DNA of 64,000 bases. Source: Cephalotus follicularis (lineage: Eukaryota; Streptophyta; Magnoliopsida; Oxalidales; Cephalotaceae). Below the pieces are notes generated by a model, which ran no database searches, had not been told where the DNA came from, and saw only the letters and a list, made by a program, of their open reading frames with translations. The position numbers and the translations under genes were made by a program. The DNA is taken from assembly GCA_001972305.1 (NCBI GenBank), contig BDDD01005663.1, positions 10,868-74,867 of the forward strand. The letters run 5' to 3'. Shown piece after piece: positions 46,758 through 58,293 of this stretch. Each line of letters starts with the position of its first letter. Within the stretch, counting starts at the first letter, position 1.

Positions 46758-48251
46758 ACATGGTATCAGAGCTTATTTTTAAATAAGCTATCACTGGGAT
46801 AAGTTTCTCGGTAATTACGTGTATTGTTTCCTAATGATTGACATCATTCCATATAGGAAACAGAATGGACCTACGAAGAGGTAAAAGAGGAAGGCGTAGA
46901 GCCAACGAAGGAATCAATGCTCCACCAGTGCATGAAAATGATCCGCCAGTGAATGAAGGAGTAGATATTCCTCCAGCGCAAGATGAGAGGAGTAATTTTG
47001 ATCGCATGGATGACCTTTTTCAGCAACAGATTCAAGCCAATGCGGTGAATATGGAGCAAATTCGGCAGATGTACGAGGCTAACCGAGCCTATCAGCATGC
47101 TCCTGAAGCTTGTTATACTGGTGGATTTGGTAGAGAATTGGAGCGGTTCATGAGACAGAATCTGTCACACCCCGTTTAAGAGAAACGTAACAGTAAAGCG
47201 GTAAAGGCAATTAACATAAAACACAGCTCATGAAAAAACCATAAACTTAAAACTTTGCCAAAGTACAACAGTTGCGGAAGCATAAAAGAACATAAGCTGT
47301 ATACTTGTAACGTGCGTCCCATACCGCACGCTACCCCAAATAATCCGACATTGTTAATCGCCCATAAACGGAGCGTGAATTACAGTACAAGATTAAAATC
47401 CTTCAGTAACAAAACCATAACGGTACATCCGAAAACCATAACCAACATAGGTTTACTACAAAGCAGGAGAATAAGCAAAACCAAGATCATAACAACTTGA
47501 TCTTCGGGATTAACATTAAATGCATGTCATGATATGAATGCATAAATGATGCAGTGTAGGAAAACCAGTTCATATATATATATATGAGAAATATATATAT
47601 TTTAACAGTACAGTAAGATAACAGTGGGTACATATATAAGAAAATATATGTATGCAGGATCAGTACAGTAGTAACCTGGCCAGGGCTACATCAACAAACA
47701 CAGGAATTTCCGTGAAGGACCAACAGGCAGTACAGGACGTCCACATAGGACTACAACAGGCAGGATGTCCACATAGGACCACAGTAGGCAGTATGTGTAG
47801 CGCCGCCAACTCCTGGCCCCACGCTACACTCCCACTCCGGCCCCTACATCAGGCAACCGAGCGAGGCAACAGTACAGTGAATAGTAGTGATCGGTTTGAT
47901 CCACAACAGGCATTATTTCCAAAATGTTTCCAAAAGTGACAACATTTGAAATATATATTTTCAATAGAAAATACCTTTAAACAGTTTCAGTAGTGTGAAT
48001 TTGTTTACCAGTTCGTTCGAAAATACGTTATTAATCAATACATATTTCCATACTCAAAATATCACATTCCGAGTTCATATATGCATTTCTAAATATCAAA
48101 ACTTTAGAAATCATAAACAATTCACAAACAGTATACAATCAGGCAGTAAACAGTGCATATGCAATGCATACAAATGCTCAAAAGCACTCTAACAGGAATC
48201 GGGATCGTTTCGTATCGTTAGATGAAGAAAACCCCAAACAGTACCAAAGAC

Positions 48252-48572
48252 GTTGATGTCCATCCAAACGCATCGATGTCTTTTCCAAAAGGCGTCGATG
48301 TCCAAGTCTTAGCGTCAGCGCGTTCTACAGCAGGAGGCGTCGATGTCCATTTCATACGCGTCGACGTTCAAGGTCTGGAACCTTGGAACGACAACGTATT
48401 GTTCACGGCGCTGATGCGTTAAGGTAGGAACCTTAGGCGTCGATGTGTAATATGTCAAAACCCAACCAGATAGTCTAAGGCGTAGATGTCTTTACATAGA
48501 CGTCGATCCCTTTCGCATCAGTAACAAGGCAAAACCCAAAAGACGTCGATGTTTATTAAAAGGCGTCGATGT
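48252..48572. repeat. S1 inner array (GTCGATG dialect)
   Basis: Cores at 48252, 48272, 48294, 48314, 48339, 48360, 48439, 48482, 48502, 48545 and 48565; most neighbouring steps 20-22. Lies 1.08-1.40 kb from the LTR start. Confidence 0.83.
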
Positions 48573-49327
48573 CTATCCAGCAGCAGTCGTCTTCTTCCTC
48601 ACGACTTAACACACAGTAGCCATTACAACCAATAATCATGCACGATAATAGGTAATCAAGGCAAGAAACCAACATGCAGATACTCACAACATATCTAGCA
48701 TATCATGGCATCAATCCAGTGACAAAATCAGTTCAAGAATCATGCATTTCATACATCAAAACCATAGACCATGAATGAATATCAAACTCAAGATTACAGT
48801 TATGGCTTTCCCCTACCTTTTGTCCCAAGTTAGGAACTGGAAAGTCCACCTCTTTTCGTTCCAAACTGGTCACAGCAGCCTCTAGGTCCTTCCCGTTGCT
48901 GCAAGTCGCAAGCTCCAAGCTCAACTATGGTGGAACGTTTTTCTCCTTTACTTTCTGTTTTCTCACGCTCACAACGTCTCAGCCGAACCAGGGATGAAGA
49001 GAGGAGGCATTTTATGCAGGTAGAACCTCTCTCTTCCTTCTCCAGCCCATTGCATGCATCTCACAGCTCCATTTTCCCATTATCTCTCTTTCCCAGTTCT
49101 GTCCCGTTTCTTTTGCAGGAGCACGCATTAAAGGTGGCACCACAGCCTGCATGCACACCCAAGTGTCATGCCCTTCCCTCAACTCTGGCACCTGCATGAC
49201 TGGTATCATCCAGCATGCACAACACGTATCAAACATGCCCCCAAGGCACCTGCAAAAGACTCTAACGAGATTCCCCTTGCACGTTATTTGTCAGCAGAGT
49301 AACATGCATGACATTCGAAGTCAAGGC

Positions 49328-49474
49328 GTCGACGTCTTTCCAAAGACGTCGATGTCATACATCAGTTTACACGAGGACGTCGATGTCCTCCTCCGGATCG
49401 ATGTGCATGTGCATGCAACTACGTGCGCTCTTTTGCCACAAGGACGTCGACATTATTCTAAAGACGTCGACGTG
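49328..49474. repeat. S1 outer array (ACGTCGA dialect)
   Basis: Cores at 49328, 49348, 49379, 49397, 49446 and 49466, with paired 20-bp steps; 180-330 bp from the LTR start. Confidence 0.83.
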
Positions 49475-50376
49475 TTTCCCCTAGAACAGTGTCGTTTTAG
49501 CCTTTTTAACATTCTTTTAGCATTTACTCTAAAATTCAACATTATAGAGATGGGAAAACATCACCAAATTCGGAAAATCCATCATTTTATTAATTCCACG
49601 ATTCAAAGTACAATTACATTGTGAAATTATAATACATGAAAATCACGGGCGTTACAGAAACCTACGATATTCAATGGTGAGTTGAACGCTACTGTGGCCG
49701 AATAGTGGATTAGAGACCTGGAGAAAATATTTGCTGCTTTGGAGTGTACTGATGAGCAGAAACTCAAATTTGCTATATACCGCCTATGGGGCGAGGCTAC
49801 CTATTGGTGGGAGATGACTGAAGCACAGTGGGAATCTCGAGGGCTTGACAAGACTTGGGATAGATTTCAGTCTGAGTTCGCTGCAGCTTATGTTCCACAG
49901 ATGGAGCGTGACCAGAGGGAGACCGAGCTGATGGAGTTACGTCAAGGGGATATGACGGTAACTCAGTGCCAGACTAGGTTTGTGGAGTTGGCAAGGCATA
50001 CACCTTATCTCATGGAAGGGGAATCGAGGAAGATACGAAGGTTTCTAAAGGGCCTTCGACTTGACATTAGATCTAAACTGTTAATGTTGCAGCTAACTTC
50101 TTTTGTAAATATTGCTAAAATGGCAAGGATTCTGGAGGCCGATGCTAATGAAAGGAGAGTGGAACGGTCTCGTGCTAATCAATCGAGGCCTACACCATCA
50201 CAACGGCGGGGAAGTAATAATCCCACTAAATCGTCAAAGTCTGGTAACGGAGGTCAAGGAGGTTCTCGACGCAGTAATTCACGATCAAGGACTCCTAACG
50301 AAGCGGTCAAAAAAATTCAGGTGGATGTACTTTTTATGGTCCCCAGAACCACGATGAGACTAAGTGCTGGAAAAAG

Positions 50377-51003
50377 ATGGGGAAATGCTTGAGATGTGGC
50401 TCACAAGCACATATGTTGAATGGTTGTCCAATGATGAGCGATCAAGAACACGTCCAACAGGGAGGTGCTGGTGCTAGTGGTAGTGTAGCGACTGTTCAAT
50501 CACGAAGGGATACCGGAAAAGGGATTGTAAAAGGTAGGGTCTACACCTTATCTAAAGATGATGTGCCTGAATCTACTTCTGTCGTGGGAGGTACCATTTT
50601 CATATCTGGCATACTAGCTCATGTATTGATTGATCCTGGCGTTACACATTCATTCATTGCATCTGATTTTGCTTGCAACTTGCATGGTGTGTCTTCTAGT
50701 TTGCCTTTTGTATTAGAGGTGAGTACTCCAGCTGGTACTTGTCTTCTGTCTTATACTGTAATGAATAATTGTGAGATAACAGTAGCTGGGGTTTAGTTAT
50801 CTGCTGACTTAATAGTGTTACCTATCCAGGATTTCGATGTAATCTTGGGGATGGACTGGCTGTATTCTCATCATGCTTGTGTTGACTGCTATAACAAGAT
50901 GATGACCTTTTATCTTTGGGATGGGACTGAGTGCAAGTTTATCGGAGAGAAGAATTTTTCTGCTCCGATCATTTCGTATACTCTGGCACAGAAGTATCTC
51001 TAG
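50377..51003 (+). pseudogene. G3 zinc knuckle and protease
   Basis: CLRCGSQAHMLNGC knuckle, then VLIDPGVTHSFIAS (again D-P-G), a TAG at about 50794 absent from G2, and [12 protein letters not shown]. Ends with a stop at 51001-51003. Confidence 0.85.
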
Positions 51004-51667
51004 CAAGGATGCGAGGGCTATTTGGCATATGTGATTGATCATACGAAAGGTACGCCTAGTATTGAGCAAGTTCCTATTGTATGTGATTTTCCTGACGTGT
51101 TTCCGGATAATCTTACTTCATTGCCACCGGAGAGAGATGTAGAGTTCAGCATTGAACTAATGCCTGAGACTGCACCTATATCCAAAGCTCCGTACCGAAT
51201 GGCTCCTACTGAATTGAAGGATTTTAAGACTCAATTGCATGATTATCTTGATAAGGGCTTCATCAGACCGAGTGTATCACCGTGGGGAGTACCGGTCCTG
51301 TTTGTGAAAAAATAGTATGGAATATTGCGGCTATGTATCGATTACAGGCTACTAAATCAGGTAATTGTGAAGAACAACTATCATCTGCCACATATTGAGG
51401 AGTTGTTTGACCAATTGCAAGGCTCAACTGTATTCTCCAAACTTGGCTTGAGAACAGGCTATCATCAGTTGAGTATCCGGGAAGGTGATGTAACGCCCGA
51501 AAATTTCATGTATTGTAATTTCACAATGTAAATGTACCTTATTTGTGGAATTAATAAAATAGTAGATTTTCTGAATTTGATGATATTTTCCCAAACTCCG
51601 ATGATGTTGCTTCTAAATCAGTTAATGTACTTAGAAGTGTGTTTACCTTGTGGGTACATCAAGTGCA

Positions 51668-51817
51668 GTCGACTGGTACGTTTGACCAGCCGGCTGGGTG
51701 TCTGTGTCTTGGAACAGTAGACTGGTGGGATGAACCAGTCGACTGGCCAACTGTCGAGCCACGTGGTAACGAACTGCCAGACGAGCAGCCAAGTGTTGGG
51801 TATGGACAGCCGACTGG
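51668..51817. repeat. S2 outer array (CAGTCGACTGG dialect)
   Basis: Cores at 51668, 51689, 51717, 51738, 51788 and 51809; pairs exactly 21 bp apart. 180-330 bp from the LTR start, the same place as in S1. Confidence 0.83.
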
Positions 51818-52645
51818 ATTGTGCTCTGTTTTATTGCATGTGACGAGATCACATGCAACCACTGATAAGAGCACCTTGCAGGCACCATCTGATGATAGAT
51901 GAAATGTGTATGTCATGCACATGACTGCTAGAACCTGCAGAAACTGAAGGGAAGGGTGGATTGTCATGTGTGTGTGCATGCAAGTGATATAAAAGGAAAT
52001 GGCATTTAGTGCCATGTGAGAGGAGCTGGGGAAGAGGGGGAGAGAAACCCCCCTGCATAAAACGTCTCCCCTCATCTCCTTCGTCCTGGTACTGAAGCGC
52101 CTAAGCACCAAAGTGGATAGTAGAGAAAAACACAGAGAAAAGAGGGAAAAGAGTGTTCTCCATTGTTGAAGCTTGGAGCTCGGGTTGGAGCTTTTGGATT
52201 GTTCTTGGAGCTGCTGGGCTTGGAGTTGGAACTTCTGGGGAGCCCAAAACGTCACTGTTGGAACACAAAGAGGTGGACTTACAGATTCCTAACTTGGAAT
52301 CAAAAGGTAGGGGAAGTTGTGATGGTATTTTGAGCTTAATGTTACTGCATGTTATATGATTTGAACGCACTGGATGCATGAGTTGTGGTTACTGATTTTA
52401 GGACATGGTTGCTACTGTTTTTCCATATGCTATGCTTGCTACTGAGAATCAAATGAGATTATGTGCATGCATGTTGGACCCTTATCTTGGTGTTGACTTA
52501 CATGATGGAATGTATGTTGGATGTGGTGTTATATGGACGATATGATAACCTGTAGTTATGTTTCTGTCATTGAGCTTGAATTCTCTGTTTTCAACGATCC
52601 GTTGGAGTAGATAGATCGATTTGCATGCAACTGGTTCGCAGGGCA

Positions 52646-52914
52646 GCCGACTGTCAAAGGAAGACAGCCAACTACTCAATGGAACCAGTTGACTGTCAAT
52701 GGAAAGCAGTCGACTGTTCATACTTCATCTTGCCCAGAAAGTGGCGGGAAGTGTGATATGGGTAATACTTTTGAACGGGTGTGCAGTAACAGTCGACTAT
52801 TGAGGGATAACAGCTGACTGCCTAATGGACAGTGGACTGGTAGAAGTAACCAGTCGACTACCTGGTACTGCTCGATCCAGAACAGCCAACTGGTAAGGAT
52901 TCCAGTCGACTGGT
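52646..52914. repeat. S2 inner array (CAGTCGACTG dialect)
   Basis: Cores at 52646, 52667, 52688, 52709 (three exact 21-bp steps), then 52792, 52813, 52832, 52853, 52885, 52905. 1.16-1.43 kb from the LTR start, matching the S1 inner array position. Confidence 0.87.
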
Positions 52915-53741
52915 TGGACAGCTGTTGGACTCTTCTTGCCTAAAACAATGCGAAACGATCCTGATTCCTACTAGGATGCATTTGAGCATTTGTGTGCATT
53001 GCATATACCCTGTTTACTGCCTGTTCTGGACTGATTGAAATCGGATTATGATTTCTAAGTATTGCTACTTTAGAAATGCATATATGAATTGAAATTAATA
53101 TGTTAAGTACGAAATGAATATTGTTTTCGTATTTTCAAACATCTTTGGAAAGCGATTTCCACTACTGAAACTGTTTAAAAGTATTTTCTACTAAAAATGC
53201 ATATTTCAATGTTATCACTTTTGGAAACATTTTGGAAACGAACTGCCTGTTGTGGATCTAAACGATCACTACAGTACTGTACTGTTACCGCTTGTATTCA
53301 CTGTTTGCTATGTGAATTGTACTGTGTTTGTGCTCGAGCCACTGGTTGCATGGCGGAGACTGCCAGCGCCGGCTAGTGGTAGGGTTGACCTAGGGGCCAG
53401 GAGTTGGCTGGGTGACTCACTGTACTGTACTGTTTCCTCGCTCGGTTGCCTGAAGTAGGGACCGGAGTGGGAGTGTAGCGTGGGGCCAGGAATTGGCGGC
53501 GTTACATATACTGCCTGACTGTTGTGGTCCTTTATGGACATCCTGTACTGCCTGTTGGTCCTTCTCGGACATTACTGTGCCTGTTGATGTAGCCTTGGCC
53601 AGGTTACTATTGTACTATTGTTGCATACATATATTTTCATATATATATGGCCCCACTGATATTTTACTGCACTGTCAAACATATATATTTTCATATATAT
53701 ATAAACTGGGATTTCTACAGCACTGCATCATCTATGCATTC

Positions 53742-54240
53742 TGTCGGAAACGTATGGCAACCTTTAAACTAACAAACTTGTATGCGGAAAATACAAATTA
53801 AGCAATGAACATAAATAATCACACAAGAACAATTAAATAAAGAGTTAAGGGATAGAAGGAGTGCAAACAAATTTATAGTGGTTCGGCAAATCCGTGCCTA
53901 CGTCCACTTTCTCAAGACCTCTTGAGTTTCCACTAGAATCCCCTAGCAACCTTTGATTTTTGGCTTACGGGTGCAAATCAAAGAAACCACCTTACACTTG
54001 ATTTAACTTCCGGGTGTAAATCAATGAGCCTTAGAAGGTAGACGCTTTGCACAAAGAGTCGACGCTTTGTCCATCAAAGAGTAGACGCTTTGCTCTAAGA
54101 GTCGACGCTTTGCCCTGTTTTTGTACTTCATTGTTTTTCTTATATCTTTTCTTGCCCAGAAAGTTTCTTGCACATAAAGTAGCAAAGTTAAATGCAAATT
54201 TGTAATCATTAAAACTTAGGATTGAGACTAAAAGTCAACA
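53742..54240 (-). mobile_element. 499-bp solo LTR inside S2
   Basis: TGTCGGAAACG to AAAGTCAACA on the + strand, flanked by identical CATTC (53737-53741 and 54241-54245). On the minus strand it starts TGTTGACTTTTAGTCTC, like 57020. It contains the GTGGACGTAGGC / CGAACCACT block (reverse, about 53879-53911) and a small array with cores 54038, 54058, 54081, 54101. No coding part. Confidence 0.92.
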
Positions 54241-55306
54241 CATTCATATCATGACATGCTTTTAATGCTAATCCCGAACTACTTTTATGACTTAGCCGAG
54301 TGAGGACAAAGGCTAACCCCCTACTTTACAGATTGATGCAGTGGACTGGCTGGACTGGCATGGGCAAGGGACAAGATGTTATGATGTTTTGTACTTGGTT
54401 TTACTTTTCTCACATTTTGTAATAAACCGAGTTTTATTTAAGGACGAATGTGTTGTACTTACGGGTTTGTTTACTGATGGGATTTAATATTGTACCATGA
54501 TCACGCTCCATTTGTGGGCGATTAACATGACAAACTTGTTTTGGGAAGCGTGTAGTATGTGATACACGCTACGAGTTTACAGCTTATGAATTTTTATGCT
54601 TCAGCAACTGACATCTTGCTTAAAAGTTTAAATTTATGGTTTTTACATGAGCTGAATTTATGTGTTAATTGCCTTTACCGCTTTAATGTTGTCTTCTCGT
54701 TAAACGGGGTGTGACAGGTGATGTGGAGAAGACTGCATTTCGAACCAATATGGGCATTACGAATTTCTGATACTGCCATTTGGTTTGACGAATGCTCCTG
54801 CAGCCTTTATGTGTTTGATGAACAGAGTATTCCGGCCCTATCTTGACCAGTTTGTCATTATATTCTTAGACGACATCCTGATTTATTCGAGGATTATTGA
54901 GGAGCACATGCAGCATTTGAGGATAGTGTTACAAACATTGCGGAAGGAACAATTGTTTGACAAATTCAGCAAGTGCGAGTTTTGGCTGGATCATGTGACT
55001 TTCCTAGGTCACATTGTGTCAAGTGAAGGATTGTCGGTGGATCCTTCAAAGATAGAGAGTATTGTTGATTGGCCCTAACCGAGGAGCGTTACTGAGGTTT
55101 GTAGCTTCTTGGGATTGGCTGGCTACTACCGAAGGTTCATCAAGGGGTTTTCGAAGCTTGCTACACCATTGACATGGTTGACTCAGAAGATGTCAAGCTT
55201 TGTGTGGGATAATTCATGTGAGGCAAGTTTCCAAGAGTTGAAGAGTCGGTTGATTTCAGGTCCAGTGTTGGCATTACCGGAGGGTAATGAGGGTTTTACT
55301 GTTTAG

Positions 55307-57019
55307 TATTTAAATGATTATACTGGTATCTTGTAATCATAAAAGTCATGTTTAATCATCTGCATAATACTGTTTTATGATCTATGCAAAGAAAATCGGA
55401 ATGTAGTTCATGATCTTGCAAAGTGCAAATATATAAGAAAATATGCTCTCAAAGTTGTTAATATATGTAACTTGTATGTTGTATATGATCATGCATTGAT
55501 ATATGTATATACTGATGTTTACAAACGTATAAACCATGTTTCAGAACCTGCATATTGTTGTTTATGACTTGTGTTTAAAGAAAATTGGATTTGTTCATGA
55601 TTTTTCAACTAGTTCAGTACTGAATTTTCATGTGTTCGACGTAAAGCATTGACGCCTATAGTAAGCGTCAACACCTTCATGTGTAAAATCAGTATTAAAA
55701 CGCCATGCATGTGTCTAAGCATCTACTGTTATGCCTAAACCATCGACGCCTTTATTTGAGCATCGACGCTTTCCACTGTGTTAAGCTATGTTGTGATTGA
55801 CGCCTTAAGTTGAGCGGCAACGCTTCTGTCATGCACGTCGACGCCTTTCACTAAAACATGAATGCCTTCCTCCACTATTTTTTAGCGCTTGTTTGTGTAA
55901 TGTTTAGTAGTAATCTGATTTCAGTTGGTATATTAGGTTTTCCTTTACACATGTTCTGACTGTTGTGACGGTTAAGCTGATTCTGTTCGTGATTGTGATT
56001 CTTTTTTGGTTTGTTTAGTTTACGAATGGCTAAGGTACGTATATTTCTTGTTCTTGGCTATTCTCTGATTCTATTGAAATGGACTTTTCATTGTCAGATA
56101 TGTGGCTTTATTTGAATAAAATATGTTTTATTACTAAAGTTAATATTACTGATTTTATGATCCGAACATGGTTTTCACTATCGAAAATATGTTAAATGGA
56201 CATGACTTTTACCATCGAAAGTATGTTAATCTTCAGATACATATATGATTATGATTTTAGATATGTTCAGAAATTGTTTAGAAAATATGTTTATGTTTTA
56301 AATTGTTTTTAGAATAAAACCATATTAAAGCATAAGGACATACAGAGAAAACCCTACCTATGAGGTCTCATAGGCATGTTGTTTGGCACGGAGGACATGA
56401 CACCTACCGTGGCGGTGTGATTGGTCTACGGCGTCTCTCTCTATATATATATATATCATAAGGATAGGGTATGGATCCTTTTGATGCATATGATTCGACT
56501 ATAGTTATTATCCGATTCAGAATTTGGGATTGATTGTGTAATGCCGTAAACGTCTTTCCGTCAGAGCATGTAGGCCTCGTGAGCCCCTTACAATTATATA
56601 TATATATGTACATCGGATCTCTGTTATGGAATTATGAAATCTGATAGAGTTTTGAATTATGATTTATGATACTATGCTTTTCGAAAAGTTATGAAGATTT
56701 TTATAACTGTTTTATTTAAATAATTTGTTTTACCTTATGAAAGAATATTTAACTATGTTATTTCCTGATTTTGAAGTTCAGATATTTGTTTACTGTTTAC
56801 TGTTTTACATTCTTATCCGTATTGAGGTTTGCTCAGCCGCGTTTTTGTTTCCATGCGGCAGGTTTTCAGGAGCATCGGGAGAATGTGTGATGAGAGTTGT
56901 CCACCTTTATCTGAGGATCATCTAGGAGTTTGATCCGTTTGTGTTTTCTGTTGTCATATGGTCAAATTAGGGCCTATTTTATGAGCAATATTATAATTTC
57001 GGATATGGTTTTGACTTAT
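55307..57019 (+). mobile_element. Fragment of a gypsy-type LTR, + orientation, 5' end missing
   Basis: Begins abruptly after the G3 RNase H stub. Around 55638-55860 it has GACGCC-type array cores; at 56400-56590 a (TA)n stretch and a GC-richer module resembling the G5 LTR; at about 56830 GCTCAGCCGCG, a diverged form of the AGCCGAG block. No TG start and no duplication, so probably a rearranged piece. The ORF at 56725-56925 has no domain. Confidence 0.6.
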
Positions 57020-57453
57020 TGTTGACGTTTAAGTCTCAATCCTTGTTTTGATGATAACATATTTGCATCTAACTAAGTTACTTGATGTGCAAGGAATTAC
57101 AAGTTGAATATCAAAGCAAAATGCCATCTGCAGAAAAAGAAGTCGACTACTTCCAAATAGCATCGACGCCTTTTGTACAGAATGAACTGCAAAGAAAACA
57201 TCTACCTCCCAGTTATAGCATCGACGTCCGTACAAAAAGAAGTCGACTACTTCCAGAAGACGTAGCTGCCTTAATCAAATCGAGATAGTGGAAACTCAAG
57301 GAGCTCCCTTGGGAAAAGTGGACGTAGGCAAGAGTTAGCCGAACCACTCTAAATTTCGGAGAAGTTTTTCTTTCCTTGTCTATTTACTTTCAAAGTTTTT
57401 AAATTTTCGCATTTACTTCAATATTCAATTCACCCCCCCTCTTGTATATTGCA
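57020..57453 (+). mobile_element. Small LTR related to the 499-bp LTR
   Basis: TGTTGACGTTTAAGTCTC to TATATTGCA, about 434 bp. It carries GTCGAC cores at 57141-57262, GTGGACGTAGGC (about 57319-57330), CGAACCACT and CACCCCCCCTCTTG near the end (compare 937-950). Flanks CTTAT and AGAGT do not match, so no target duplication is seen. Confidence 0.6.
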
Positions 57454-58293
57454 AGAGTGTTTTATTTCACATATAATTCCCCTACCTCTGGTTTGAAGTT
57501 AGAAACCTTGAAAGTCCACCTCTTTGTGTTCCAAGGGTTGATCACAGTAGCTCCAAGGTTGTCCCGTTGCTGCAAGCCTCCAACTCCAAGTCTCCAAAAG
57601 CTCCACTGGTCCAGTAATGGCAGAACTCCTCACTCACTGTTTCTTTCTTTCCTTGTTAACACTCAGGTGTTTTACTAGACAAGCAAGGAAGAGAGAGCAT
57701 TTATTCTGGAGAACTCTCTCCCTTCATTACCATCCTCATTGCATGCATTTGCAGGCTCCATTTCCCCATTCCTTCTCTCCTCGTTTCCTTCTTTCTTTTT
57801 TGGTCTTTACCCTCTTTGTTTTCTGCATTTGCAGGTGAGGATGTGTACCCTTTGCATGCACAATGTTGAGGACACGTTCTGGGGCATGCCTGGTAACATC
57901 CCAGCATGCACAACACGTTGCATTTGGTGCCTGCAAGGCCTTGGATTTCCCCTTCCTTTGCCCGTTATTCTGTCAGTTCATAACGTGACTGATATCCTTT
58001 TGAAAGGCGTCGACGTCTTTCCTTAGACGTCGATGTCTTTTCCTCTTTGTATCAGGATGTCGATGCCTTCGTATGCTTCGACGTGCATGTGCATGCATTT
58101 ACGTACGCCGTTTGCGCCCATAGGCGTCGACGTCTTTACAAAGACGTCGATGCGTTTAGTCCAAAACTGCACCATTTTATCTCAAATTGCATCAATTAGA
58201 ATTTCTTTATTATCCCAATCATTCCCATTGACTTAATAATAATATTTCAATAAAATTGAAATATCACATCGTGCAAAAATCTCGGGCGTTACA
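57454..58293 (-). mobile_element. 5' part of a gypsy LTR (family S-like), minus
   Basis: On the minus strand it begins TGTAACGCCCGAG at 58293 and resembles the first ~850 bp of S1 and S2, with an array (GCGTCGACGTC dialect) at about 58007-58150, 145-290 bp from the start. The remainder of this LTR is not adjacent. Shadow ORFs only. Confidence 0.7.

Larger units (their letters stand above)
47163..49656 (-). mobile_element. Solo LTR S1 (gypsy family S), minus
   Basis: On the minus strand TGTAACGCCCGTG to ACGGGGTGTGACA, 2494 bp, flanked by GAATC (47158-47162) and GAAAC (49657-49661; one mismatch). Excision restores the G2-like gag sequence. It has two arrays (49328-49474 and 48252-48572) of the GACGTCGATGTC dialect. 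A CCAACTCCTGGCCC module lies at about 47807. No coding part. ORFs inside (for example 49151-49624) are shadows. Confidence 0.92.
46865..50392 (+). pseudogene. gag: G3 gag (interrupted by S1)
   Basis: MDLRRGKRGRRRANEG start, ERFMRQN then S1 (47163-49656), then PTIFNGELNATVAE-stop, and the open frame 49739-50392 with EKIF/GEATYWWEMT, FVELARHTPYLM and KIRRFLKGLRLDI. Same layout as G2 gag. A run of seven A at about 50308 lies close to the shared frame change before the zinc knuckles. Confidence 0.88.
51489..54716 (+). mobile_element. Solo LTR S2 (gypsy family S), +, containing a smaller solo LTR
   Basis: TGTAACGCCCGAA to ACGGGGTGTGACA, flanked by identical GGTGA (51484-51488 and 54717-54721). 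Without the inner insertion it is about 2.7 kb. Same family as S1: starts and ends match. Arrays at 51668-51817 and 52646-52914 are of the CAGTCGACTG dialect. It contains AGCCGAGTGAGGACAAAGG at 54293-54311. Confidence 0.93.
46758..55306 (+). mobile_element. Gypsy G3: second body in tandem with G2, split by two solo LTRs
   Basis: Primer site 46761-46772, gag 46865-47162 and 49662-50392, knuckles/protease 50377-51003, RT 51022-51488 and 54722-55078, start of RNase H 55079-55306. It stops inside the RNase H (GFTVY region) at about 55306; the rest and its 3' LTR are absent. It is closely similar to G2 throughout and shares its stops at 49703-49705 and 55076-55078 and the gag frame change. Confidence 0.88.
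51022..55306 (+). pseudogene. G3 RT and start of RNase H (interrupted by S2)
   Basis: [33 protein letters not shown] at about 51312, [21 protein letters not shown], then S2 (51489-54716), then [42 protein letters not shown], stop 55076-55078, [16 protein letters not shown] and [14 protein letters not shown] frame change occurs near 54770. Truncated at 55306. Confidence 0.88.

Noticed and set aside
49151..49624. 157-codon ORF in S1
   Set aside because: It crosses the outer array of a solo LTR and has no homologue in S2.
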